From contig JAQFVV010012394.1 in assembly GCA_028023455.1 (NCBI GenBank), positions 22,276,900 through 22,340,899 of the forward strand: DNA of 64,000 bases. Direction: 5' to 3'. The notes beneath the pieces are model-generated. The model was not told where the DNA came from and did no database searches. It saw nothing but the letters and a program-made list of their open reading frames with translations. The DNA is from Epiperipatus broadwayi. Lineage: Eukaryota; Onychophora; Udeonychophora; Euonychophora; Peripatidae. Position numbers and translations under genes: made by a program. Shown in pieces: positions 11,751-22,050 of the stretch. Positions within the stretch are counted from its first letter, which is position 1, and each line of letters opens with the position of its first letter.

Positions 11751-13090
11751 ATATTTAAAAAAAGAGATATGTTCCTAGTTATTTATCTCGATTTCCATTA
11801 ATTTAGGTTGCTAATTACTTTAAAATCTATTTCTACCTTCATCATCTCTGGATTTGTACATTCATACTTAACACATGTTCATGTAGGCATATATATCACT
11901 AGGTGTGTGTTTAACCATTATATATAATATGAATAACATATTTTTCATGATGAATTAATACATAATAAAACATTAATACATAATAAAAAAAAACATTTTA
12001 TAAAAAAATACATATGTAAATGGTTACATGTAGTAATAATCAAATAACACATAATATGTTGATAAAGTTAATATTCATCATTATTGAAAAAAAACCTTTT
12101 CTAATAATTGATTCTTATTTTAATACTTTGGAGAGACAAATGGATTTATTTAAAAAAAAATTGTCAAGAGTCATTAAGAAAACAAAATAAAATTGATATT
12201 ACCAGGCCCTCTTCTATTTCCGATGTAGAGACTGTTTCAGTGAGTTTAATGAATTTCATTTTAAAGTCAGCTTGTTCGAGGCTAAAAATTTGAATTCAGC
12301 CACATACAAATATTTAACATGCATAGATATATGTATTACAGCGGTTTTATTGGAAAAGTTCCATTTGAAGGTTAGGTTTATAATTCTTCCTTCTGTTTTA
12401 CTGTGATGATGATGATGATGTTGTTGCACAGACTGCATTTCTTTTAGGACCCTATTTTAGTATTGGGATGTTTTCTTCTGCTCTGGGTATGGGTATGTTA
12501 ATATATAAATGAATATTTTTTCTGCTTTTAATATATTTTAGCATTTTACTTTGTGCTTCGTTGGAATACACCAATGGTAGAGGTGAAACAATAGCAAGGT
12601 TGAAGTCTTCTTTGGTCTTTGGAGATCAGCCATAGGATGCTATTTGTTATTTTCCTTCTCAAATTTAAATCTTCAAATGTGCTAGATAGAGTTCTTTGGG
12701 TAGCCAAAAGGTACCCTCAACAAAATATTTTCTAGCCCTCAATACTGCTGTAGAATCTCTACAAATATATACAAATAATGCATTGATTCCATGAGACAAT
12801 AAGACTGAACAATGCCCTCTAAAACTTTTTTTCAGACTATATATTTGCTAGACTTTTGATGACATCATGCACACTTAACCATTGAAATACGTGGTTATAA
12901 ATTGTACCTTATCAGTACAGCTGTAATACCCATCTCTTTGATCTTTATCTTATTTTTTGGGTGGTCTAAAGTGATCAATGGTCTCTTTGTAACTGTAATT
13001 ACTTACTAATAAGTTATTTTTTCTCTCCTACTTTTCTAACACTGAAGTTATCTTAAAATTGACTTTATCTTTCTCAATTTTTTAACACTT
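11751..13090. other. intergenic, no gene seen
   Basis: AT-rich with a GAT-type microsatellite near 12405-12420. The short frames around 12108-12438 are not convincing. Confidence 0.45.
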
Positions 13091-13093
13091 TTA

Positions 13094-14141
13094 TAGACAA
13101 AGATGCTGCTCAATGGCGCCGTTATCATGCTAAAACTATAAAATATGAACATTCCCAGGTGATTGATTTTAATCATTTTGATGTGTTTTTTGTAATGCGA
13201 AAATAAAAAATATCAAAATCATGTTTTTTAAATATTTTTTTTTATTAACATATACAAATTAAATGATAACAATAAATGTAAAATAAAATCAATAAATTAC
13301 AATTTAATTCGCGGTTGTTTTTTTTTTTTGCTTTATTAGAAGAAAACAATTTTCAATCTGATTTTTTTTTTTGAGGTTACGCCTTTTTTGTTGTTGTTGT
13401 TTAAAAACTCATAATCGGGATAAAAAGTAAAAGTTCTTAGCCTTCGTTTTACATTTTAATTTTTACACAGAAACAGATATTATTGTGTTACCACTATTTT
13501 TTATTTTCTTAGTCTTCGTTTTACATTTTAATTTTTATAAACAGATATTATTGTGTTTTACCGCTATTTTTTACTTCAAATAGAATGGTAACAAAAAGTA
13601 AAAGTTGTTAGGGTTAGGTTTAGATTTAGGGTTAGGGTTCTGTTGTTTGTAAATCACAGAATCGAATAAGATGTGTGATTTCCTGCACCATATTGTTGGT
13701 CTCATGGAATGTTATGAACAGTACGTTACTTGATGCATTAACTAATTCCAACTGCCTTTACACATCTATCTGGACAAGATTTTGCCACTTAAAACTTCAA
13801 TACAGAATGGTGTAAAGAGTCGGATAATTATTAATTTAAAAAATCGGAATATTTCAATACTTTAAAAAAAAATCAATTAAAACCACTTTTCCATCAAATT
13901 CAAATACACACAATCTCACACCAAGCCGTAATAATTGTATAAAGTGTGCGAATTCATCAAATTTATTTGCTGCGATGCAACGTACATGTTGAGCTGTGAT
14001 GCAACATAGTGGCCTGCAATCTGTAGCACAATAATAAAAGTTGTATTATAGAAAACGTGGGTTTGAACGTGTTGGCCGCGGAAACGGCATTTTTATGTGC
14101 TTTCGCACATAAACGGCGCCATCCAGCGGCGTCTTTGTCTA
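13094..14141. mobile_element. non-autonomous TIR element (about 1.05 kb) flanked by TA
   Basis: The left end 'TAGACAAAGATGCTGCTC' then 'AATGGCGCCGTT' is matched in reverse complement at the right end by 'TAGACAAAGACGCCGCTG' then 'GATGGCGCCGTT', about 30 bp with four mismatches. Both sides are preceded by TA (13092-13093 and 14142-14143). No transposase frame. The interior contains a ~75-bp tandem duplication (about 13440-13580, units starting 'cttagccttcgttttacat' and 'cttagtcttcgttttacat') and a short telomere-like tract. GC-rich ends in an AT-rich region make it stand out. Confidence 0.8.
13607..13640. repeat. short interstitial telomere-like tract
   Basis: 'gttagggttaggttta' followed by 'gatttagggttagggttc' is about five imperfect TTAGGG-type units. 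TTAGGG is the telomere repeat of many animals. It sits inside the TIR element, so it may be chance or a captured repair patch. Confidence 0.7.
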
Positions 14142-14200
14142 TAATACTACAACCGAAAATAGTTTGGAATTAAATAATAAACAAAAGAAAATCGTTTTGC

Positions 14201-14655
14201 ACAGAAAATATGAAATTATTAAAAATCATTTTAATATATCTCTAAATGTTTATATTTTAATGTTTGTGCTTACACACACATATGTTCACGTATTGACTCA
14301 TATCTGTAAAACTTGCCTATTGAAAGTAATCTAAACGATCAGAAAAGCTACAGATTATAAATATTATTAGTATTAAAGTCATAGAATAAATTAGCAATGA
14401 CAAGTATATAAAATATATCATTAGGAAAGAACAAAATTATAATTTGTTAGATATAAATTGAAATATAAAAAGTTAATAAGTAAATTTAAAAAAATGATTT
14501 ACAGAATCTATAGCTACAGAAATCTGTTTATATATGCTCAAAACATTAATTCTTAAATATAATTACTAAACTATTCAAAATATATACGTTGTCCTCTTTC
14601 ACTAATAAGTCTTTGGAGTTTGTAATGTAGGGTTTGAACTCAATACCCTACAATA
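14201..14655. repeat. dispersed repeat, copy 2
   Basis: This is the partner of 5873-6352 in the same orientation, with the same terminal 'gtttgaactcaataccctaca'. It abuts a TA run and then the end of the PLE array. Confidence 0.9.
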
Positions 14656-14665
14656 TATATATATA

Positions 14666-14850
14666 TATAAAACCAAAACTGTCTAACACTATACTAGCAA
14701 AAATAAAAATGCAAAACCATAAAACAATACAATACTAGATTAAATTTTAAAAATTTTACCAAAATCCTTACACAACCATGGTTTCATCTACTACAAATAG
14801 ACCTTCTCAAGTGAAAATCAATCTAAAGGAAAACACACATATATATATAT
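14666..14850 (-). mobile_element. PLE copy A, terminal pseudo-LTR fragment
   Basis: This is the reverse complement of the sequence that follows the ORF in the forward copies (for example 24525-24690): 'aaaaccatggtttcatc'-type sequence, 'ctactacaaatagacc' and 'ttctcaagtgaaaatc'. It ends at 'aaccaaaactgtctaac' beside a TA run, marking the left limit of the array. It is separated from the rest of copy A by the insertion that starts at 14853. Confidence 0.9.
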
Positions 14851-14852
14851 AT

Positions 14853-16752
14853 TGTAACGGAATATAATATGCCGTCACATTATTTTACAATTAAAATGAA
14901 AGATCACAAATAAAAATTGATTTATTAAAAAGAAAGAAAACTTAACTTAAAAACTGAAATTTAAAAACTGTTTAACGTATATATAGATCGCATGATGGAC
15001 AACTTTAAAAACTATTTTAAAAAATAGTTTTATTTGAAAGTAATTTTTTTTTGTAAAAAAGTAAAAGATATAAAGATTTGATATTTTTGGAAATAGAAAT
15101 AATGTTGATTTCTATAATCTTAGAAAATGGAAATGATTGTTTTATTAATTAAATGATTGTTCGAAAACAAGCTAGCCCTTGAGGCATTTAAAATAAATTA
15201 AAGGGTCAGATAAGAGAGTACAAAGAAATTAAATGACCAATGCAAACACCAGAAATTCAGCATGGACCGTAACTGAAACACCAGAGGATTAGTGACGTAT
15301 TGCCGATTGAATCCTAAGATCAAATGATAAGAGGCTAAGAAAAATATAAAAGCCAAATGATTATTATAATTGTTATCTGAGAGCTGACTATGAATAGATC
15401 GTTATAACTAGCTATATTGCAGATTTTCACGATGTGGAAGTCTGCAATAAATTTAATTTTCCGGACAACCAGTTGAGGCCTCTGGATGACAGTTCCTGAC
15501 CAAACGCATGGCAAGTCGCAGTTTCATTTCAAAGGGCAAAATCTACAAAAGTGATCACAAAGATGGACTTCTCAATCTATTAAATCCGTAAAGTATGAAC
15601 TATTGTGTCTATCTAATAAGAACTCTTATCTGACTTAAAGAATGCAAATTCAATTATTGATATTTTTTTATGTAGATGTTTAAGCAATCATTTCCATTTC
15701 ATTTTTTTTGTGTGTGTATTATGTTTTAACTAAAATGTATTAAATTTAAAGTTGGGTGTAGATAGCTGCATGGATAAAGATTAATAACTGTTTAAATTCG
15801 TTTATGTTTAATTTAAAGGATTTTAGTGTCAGGCTATTTGTTTCGTAGTTAGGGCAATGCTTGTGGAAGGATATATGGGTGTTTATATTAATGTAATGTG
15901 AAGTGTGTTTAGCATACAGGGCAACATGCCCAACTGAATGCATGACCCCAAAGAGGCAGTCATATCGTTGAAATGGTGGCAGATGTATTTCCTGCGCCAT
16001 TGACCCCTTCTAGCTCTATGGACAGGGATTTATAAGACGGCAGAAAGACCGCTTTCCCCCATATGTAGCACTCTTTAAAATAAAATAAAATTATATACAT
16101 GATTCCTTAGTCTAACAGATGCCATTTCCTGATCTAGACACGGATCATTTCCTTCAAATAATATCACGCCGTCAGATGCCCATTCCTGTCGGCATGGTTT
16201 TATGCTAGCATCTTCATATTGCATTAGTTGCAAATATATATCTGGAAGCTGACATTGGGTTGGCTACGAACTTTTAGTCTGAGACTAAATGGATGTTTTG
16301 ATAAGTTTTAAGTGAAAAAAAAATCTATGTAGACTATCTATGCTTGTCATGCTAAAGTAAAATATAATTTAAATATCCATCTGTGCGATCTATTGAAAAT
16401 AGTAATTTTAAAAAAAAAAAAATTAATGTTAAAACCTAAAAATAAATTTATTCCTCAATTTTAAATGTGCGTTAATAAAAAATCTATTTGTGTGTTAATT
16501 ACTGGCAGAGGCTTATTTTATTTTATTGTTATAAATATTTAATATATATACTTTGAGAATAGAAATCTATTGAAACTTATAAATGTTTAAAATCTCTGCT
16601 ACTCTATGAGCTAGTGACTAGGGCTGACGGCCGTGATCTTAACAGCACGTATCTGTCGACTTTATAAATTTTCTAGATTCAAAGTAGCCTAGTGGTGCTC
16701 TGTCGGCATATGCGGTAAGACTGGAAACGTCATCATCATCCCCGACCGTTAA
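14853..16752 (+). mobile_element. TA-associated repeat element, copy 1 (about 1.9 kb), inserted in PLE
   Basis: It lies inside the TA run that is a native part of the PLE: the PLE sequence stops at 14850 and resumes about 16765. It starts TGTAACGGAATATA..GCCGTCACA, an imperfect hairpin, and ends GACCGTTA. It aligns over its whole length with the reverse complement of 49656-51694, sharing 'gaaatgattgtt', 'ggattagtgacgt', 'ttaattactggcag', 'ctagtgact' and 'aacagc' blocks. The only sizeable frame (15746-16000, minus strand, 84 codons) resembles nothing I know and is not evidently kept in copy 2. It could be a non-autonomous LTR or TIR element; the ends fit both. Confidence 0.8.
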
Positions 16753-16786
16753 AATATATATATATACAAACAAACCTCATAATTCA

Positions 16787-19178
16787 CTACAAATTCCACC
16801 TTCCCTTAATATCAAAAGAAGTCTTTATAAGATTGATAGCCTCAGAATCAAGGAGTTTTATCATCAAAGTCTCCTTTATTCTTCTTTTTAACTCATTCTT
16901 TTCATAAAAAATAACCGAAGCATTGTTAAACAATATTCTATGACCTGTATTCAATTCATGAATATATAAAGCTTAGTTAAGATACCTATATTTAACCCTA
17001 CTTATATAAACCTTAACCCTTTCATTAAGGCTAAATTTACTCTGACCTACATAAAATTTACCATAACTACATGGAATTTTATAAACAATACCAGGAATAG
17101 ACCTACTATCAATAGACTGCTTTGAACCATTAAGTAATGAATTCAAATCAGAACCTTACCTCCATGCAACCTTCATTCCACCTAACAAATGACTATTCCT
17201 ATAAACCAAATTATAAATTGATGCTTTAAATGGTAAAGACATATAATCATCATCCTTACCAACAAAATTCTTATCATCCAAATCACGACTATAAACATTA
17301 TTATTAAATACCACTTTTTTAATAAAATCATGATTATAACCCAATTCTACATATTCAGCAGCAAATTGACTTCTTTGAATATCAGCATCATTATTAAAAT
17401 TATTAAGCCTTCTATTCCGACAACAAAAATTCAACAAAGACATTTTTTTATGTATAAAAGGCTGATAACTATCAGGCCTAATCATATTTCTCAAATTTTT
17501 AGGTTTTATAAAATGACTACAAAACAAAACATCATTAACCTTCTCAACATTTAAATCTAAAAACTTTAATTTTACAAAATCAAAACCCCCCCTCAATTGT
17601 AAACTTAATACTAGAATCAAAACCATTCAATGCACATAAAAACTCTTCTAATTTCTCTTTCTGAATAACAAACAAACAATCATCAACATACCTAACAAAT
17701 AATTTAATAGAACATGAAAACATATTAATAATACTACACTCCAAATAATCAATATAGACAGCACACATCAATGGAGAAATGACATAACCAATAACCCAAC
17801 CTTCTCTAATCTTATAAAACACATCATTAGACATAAAATACATTGAATCCTCTAACAGCAAAAGCAAATCATGAAAAACCTTAATCTTATCTGCAGAAAA
17901 ACATTCTAATTTTTTTAAAATTGAAAGAAAAACATCAATACTTTTTAATCTATTAACCGATTGATACATATTTTCAATGTCTAAACTACCAAAAACACAA
18001 TCATCATCCAAAACAAAACCATTTATTTTCTTAAAAGCCTCAAAAGAAGAAGAAACACAAAATTGACCCAATTTTATATAATCCTTAAAATATCTTATAA
18101 TAAATTTTGATATTTTATCAACAATTCCTCCTGTAAAATCAAAAATACATCTCAAAGGAAAATTATCTTTATGAGACTTCAAATTAAAGAAAACCTTTGG
18201 AGCCACAAAATCACTAGGGTAACAATTTAAATAAGTAGCTCTATCAAAAATCTTTTTATTTTCCATAACTTTCATAATCTTAATTAATTTAGATTTTATT
18301 TTTTTACCAGGATCAGAATCTAAAATAGCATATTTTCCATTATTTAATTCTAAAGAAACTTTACTTTTAAAATCAATATTATTTAACAATACAAACCGGC
18401 CACCTTTATCTTCTTTTAACAATACTACATCATTGGCTTTCAATCTTTTTTTAACAAAACTAATTTCCTTAGGGGCAAAAACAAATTTTTCTCTTTTAAG
18501 TAATTGACTATTCAAAATAACCTGTAAAGACATTTTATTTTCATCAGAAATATTACTATTACTTTCAATGGCAGAAACAAAATCAAAAACTAAATTTTTA
18601 TTAGCAAATGGAACAAAGCCAGGACCCTTAGCTAAAATAGCCAAATCAGATACATTCAAAACATAATTTGACAAATTTAAAACAGATGAAGCATCAGGCC
18701 TATTTTTATAAAACCCAAATCTAAACTCTTTTCCTTTCACAAAACTTTTATTTTCAGTCTTTCCAATCAACCATTTAAATTTCTTGAAATACTTATTATT
18801 ATAAGTGATTTCACACTTATTCCTAAACCACTTTAAAAAAGAATTTAAAACAGAATAATTAAAATTCCTTCTAAAATCCAACTTTCTTCTAAACATTTTA
18901 TAACTATTAATTAAATTAGATAAACTACTCATAATCTGCATAATAAATTGTTTAAGAATAAATCTTTTAAAATTTAGAATAAAATCGCAATTAGAAAATA
19001 AAACCAGTTTCCTATCCAATTTAATATTACACGAATTAGGAAACACATTGCAAAACCTACAAGACTTAAGAAAATTAACCTGAGCTTTTAAAGATTCAAT
19101 TCTATTAGAAATATTAATCAACTTTTTTATTTCTAAAATTTCTACACAAGAAAAATTATCATACAAAACCTGCCACAT
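16787..19178 (-). pseudogene. PLE copy A, broken RT/GIY-YIG gene
   Basis: Same gene as the intact copy C (22051-24444), inverted. From ATG at 19178 the frame is open for 532 codons, including the RT blocks SLDIENMY, GWVIGYVISP and RYVDDC. It then shifts at a G run near 17586 (seven G against G6-TGG in copy C, two bases shorter). The following frame, 17156-17626, ends where an AAA Lys codon became TAA. The GIY-YIG part beyond carries a second stop (TCA to TAA in 'LN*A') and a Cys-to-Tyr change in the 'CSCGKFYVG' motif. The 3' non-coding part is cut off by the 1.9-kb insertion. This copy cannot make the full enzyme. Confidence 0.95.
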
Positions 19179-20318
19179 ACTGAAAGAAAATTAATAACTA
19201 TACAAATACAAACGAATAAATAATAATAAACAAATAATACAAATTAATAATACAGATGGAAACATAATAGAGGAAATTAATCATAGAATTAAACTTGGTT
19301 GGAGTGCTTTTGGTAGAAATAACTTGATATTAAAAGGAAATATGCCTATGTGTTTGAAAAGAAAGGTTTTTAACAAATGTGTTTTACCAGTTCTTACTTA
19401 TGGATCTGAGACTTGGACACTTAATAGAAGATCAATACAGAGACTTCAGACCACTCAAAGAAGTATGGAGAGATGTATGTTGGGAGTAACAAGAAGAGAT
19501 CGAAAACGCAATGTATGGGTAAGAGAACAAACAGGTGTTACTGACCTCATTGAAAAAATTAAAAGATTGAAGTGGAGTTGGGCTGGACATATTGCTAGAA
19601 GAGATGATAATAGATGGACAATTGAAATTTTAAACTGGATTCCAAGAGATTGTAAAAGACCCAGAAGGAGACCACATGTAAGATGGATGGATGAAATAAG
19701 AAAATGTGTAGGGGTGGTGTGGAGAAGAGAAGCTAAAGATCGGAGAAGATGGATTAAACTTGGAGAGACCTTCATCCTGCAGTGGATTGATAATGATGAT
19801 GATGATGATGATGAATACAAATACACAAAACAAAGCAAATAAAATATAAAATTCACTAAACTATAAAACCCTATTCAAAATATTAAATAGTATACCTAAT
19901 TAGGAAACCAAAACTGCCTAACACTATAATTAACTTATAAAAACTGCCACATACTGAAAGAAAATTAATAACTATGCAAATACAAACAAATAATTAATAC
20001 TAAACAAAAGCACAAAAATAATAAAATTAGTAATACAAATACACAAAACAAATAAAATATGAAATTCACAAAACCATATATCACTATTCAAAATATTAAA
20101 TAGTATACCTAAATAGAAAACCAAAACTGTCTAACACTATACTAGCAAAAATAAAAATGCAAAACCATAAAACAATACAATACTAGATTAAATTTTAAAA
20201 ATTTTACCAAAATCCTTACACAACCATGATTTCATCTACTACAAATAGACCTTCTCAAGTGAAAATCAATCTAAAGGAAAACATATATATATATACAAAC
20301 AAACCTTCCCATAATTCA
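19179..20318 (-). mobile_element. PLE copy A leader / pseudo-LTR, with LINE insertion
   Basis: Reverse complement of the B-C spacer (21467-22050), including both subrepeats that end in 'ttttctttcagTATGTGGCAG' (seen here as 'ctgccacatactgaaag' near 19950 and 'gccacatactgaaag' near 19175). A LINE fragment (19255-19813) splits it. Its upstream end joins the tail of another inverted PLE copy. Confidence 0.9.
19255..19813 (+). pseudogene. 5'-truncated LINE, C-terminal part of ORF2, GAT tail
   Basis: The frame opens at the junction (DGNIIEEINHRIKLGW) and runs through 'VLPVLTYGSETWTL', 'RLQTTQRSMERCMLGV', 'LKWSWAGHIARR' and 'RRPHVRWMDEIRK'. This is the familiar C-terminal region of APE-type, RTE-like 'endonuclease-reverse transcriptases', after the RT domain. 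It ends in a GAT microsatellite tail instead of poly(A). The six bases aataca flank it (19249-19254 and 19814-19819), a short target duplication, and the PLE leader resumes exactly after. Only the last ~190 codons are present, so it is a dead-on-arrival copy, although the frame is still open and so the insertion is fairly young. Confidence 0.9.
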
Positions 20319-20397
20319 CTACAAATTCCACCTTTTTAACTCATTCTTTTCATAAAAAATAACCGAAGCATTGTTAAACAATATTCTATGACCTGTT
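20319..20397 (-). pseudogene. PLE fragment E, tail of GIY-YIG gene, inverted
   Basis: On the minus strand this reads the last part of the PLE ORF, 'TGHRILFNNASVIFYEKNE', then an internal deletion of about 80 bp, then the normal stop. It is the remnant of the copy that lay upstream of copy A in the same inverted orientation, and so shows that copy A was once part of a head-to-tail array too. It meets copy B head to head at 20395-20400 with 'ctg' microhomology. Confidence 0.85.
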
Positions 20398-21466
20398 AGA
20401 GGATTCAATGTATTTTATGTCTAATGATGTGTTTTATAAGATTAGAGAAGGTTGGGTTATTGGTTATGTCATTTCTCCATTGATGTGTGCTGTCTATATT
20501 GATTATTTGGAGTGTAGTATTATTAATATGTTTTCATGTTCTATTAAATTATTTGTTAGGTATGTTGATGATTGTTTGTTTGTTATTCAGAAAGAGAAAT
20601 TAGAAGAGTTTTTATGTGCATTGAATGGTTTTGATTCTAGTATTAAGTTTACAATTGAGGGGGGTGTTTTTGATTTTGTAAAATTAAAGTTTTTAGATTT
20701 AAATGTTGAGAAGGTTAATGATGTTTTGTTTTGTAGTCATTTTATAAAACCTAAAAATTTGAGAAATATGATTAGGCCTGATAGTTATCAGCCTTTTATA
20801 CATAAAAAAATGTCTTTGTTGAATTTTTGTTGTCGGAATAGAAGGCTTAATAATTTTAATAATGATGCTGATATTCAAAGAAGTCAATTTGCTGCTGAAT
20901 ATGTAGAATTGGGTTATAATCATGATTTTATTAAAAAAGTGGTATTTAATAATAATGTTTATAGTCGTGATTTGGATGATAAGAATTTTGTTGGTAAGGA
21001 TGATGATTATATGTCTTTACCATTTAAAGCATCAATTTATAATTTGGTTTATAGGAATAGTCATTTGTTAGGTGGAATGAAGGTTGCATGGAGGAAAGGT
21101 TCTGATTTGAATTCATTACTTAATGGTTCAAAGCAGTCTATTGATAGTAGGTCTATTCCTGGTATTGTTTATAAAATTCCATGTAGTTGTGGTAAATTTT
21201 ATGTAGGTCAGAGTAAATTTAGCCTTAATGAAAGGGTTAAGGTTCATATAAGTAGGGTTAAACATAGGTATCTTAACTCAGCTTTATATATTCATGAATT
21301 GAATACAGGTCATAGAATATTGTTTAACAATGCTTCGGTTATTTTTTATGAAAAGAATGAGTTAAAAAGAAGAATAAAGGAGACTTTGATGATAAAACTC
21401 CTTGATTCTGAGGCTATCAATCTTATGAAGACTTCTTTTGATATTAAGGGAAGGTGGAATTTGTAG
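20398..21466 (+). pseudogene. PLE copy B, 5'-truncated RT/GIY-YIG gene
   Basis: It corresponds to roughly residue 443 onward of copy C and stays open to the stop: part of the RT (GWVIGYVISP, RYVDDC) and the whole GIY-YIG domain with 'GIVYKIPCSCGKFYVG' intact. The first 440 residues are missing at the inverted junction. An internal ATG at 20408 gives a 352-codon frame, but nothing suggests it is a designed start. One difference from copy C is Gly to Val in the G-rich run. Confidence 0.95.
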
Positions 21467-22050
21467 TGAATTATGGGAAGGTTTGTTTGTATATATATAT
21501 ATGTTTTCCTTTAGATTGATTTTCACTTGAGAAGGTCTATTTGTAGTAGATGAAACCATGGTTGTGTAAGGATTTTGGTAAAATTTTTAAAATTTAATCT
21601 AGTATTGTATTGTTTTATGGTTTTGCATTTTTATTTTTGCTAGTATAGTGTTAGACAGTTTTGGTTTTCTATTTAGGTATACTATTTAATATTTTGAATA
21701 GTGATATATGGTTTTGTGAATTTCATATTTTATTTGTTTTGTGTATTTGTATTACTAATTTTATTATTTTGTGCTTTTGTTTAGTATTAATTATTTGTTT
21801 GTATTTGCATAGTTATTAATTTTCTTTCAGTATGTGGCAGTTTTTATAAGTTAATTATAGTGTTAGGCAGTTTTGGTTTCCTAATTAGGTATACTATTTA
21901 ATATTTTGAATAGGGTTTTATAGTTTAGTGAATTTCATATTTTATTTGCTTTGTTTTGTGTATTTGTATTATTAATTTGTATTATTTTGTATTATTTGTT
22001 TGTTATTATTTATTCGTTTGTATTTGTATAGTTATTAATTTTCTTTCAGT
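21467..22050 (+). mobile_element. PLE pseudo-LTR / leader between copies B and C
   Basis: 584 bp between one ORF stop and the next ATG: a short native TA run (21486-21503), about 140 bp of unique sequence, then two ~200-bp subrepeats (21646-21857 and 21858 into the ORF start). Each subrepeat ends 'ttattaattttctttcagTATGTGGCAG'. PLEs are known for pseudo-LTRs formed by tandem copies and, in some families, for leader introns. The pyrimidine tract plus AG just before the ATG would fit a 3' splice site, but this is inference. Confidence 0.85.
21832..21849 (+). other. mini-ORF duplicating the PLE gene start
   Basis: The first subrepeat carries a copy of the gene's start: ATG TGG CAG TTT TTA TAA (MWQFL-stop), against MWQVLYD in the gene at 22051. 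It is also preceded by 'tttctttcag'. It may be a relic of a subrepeat duplication, or an upstream ORF if the leader is not spliced. The same arrangement is present in the C-D spacer and in copy A. Confidence 0.7.

Noticed and set aside
17330-17554. Antisense 74-codon frame repeated in every PLE copy (also at 20699, 23677, 33006)
   Set aside because: It is the reverse-strand shadow of the PLE gene; its recurrence only reflects the copies.
19455-19856. Minus-strand 133-codon frame
   Set aside because: Shadow of the plus-strand LINE ORF2 fragment; poly-Ser comes from the GAT tail.
21467-22050. Hammerhead ribozyme in the array-family pseudo-LTR
   Set aside because: I looked for CTGATGA followed by a stem and GAAA on the coding strand and found no acceptable core.
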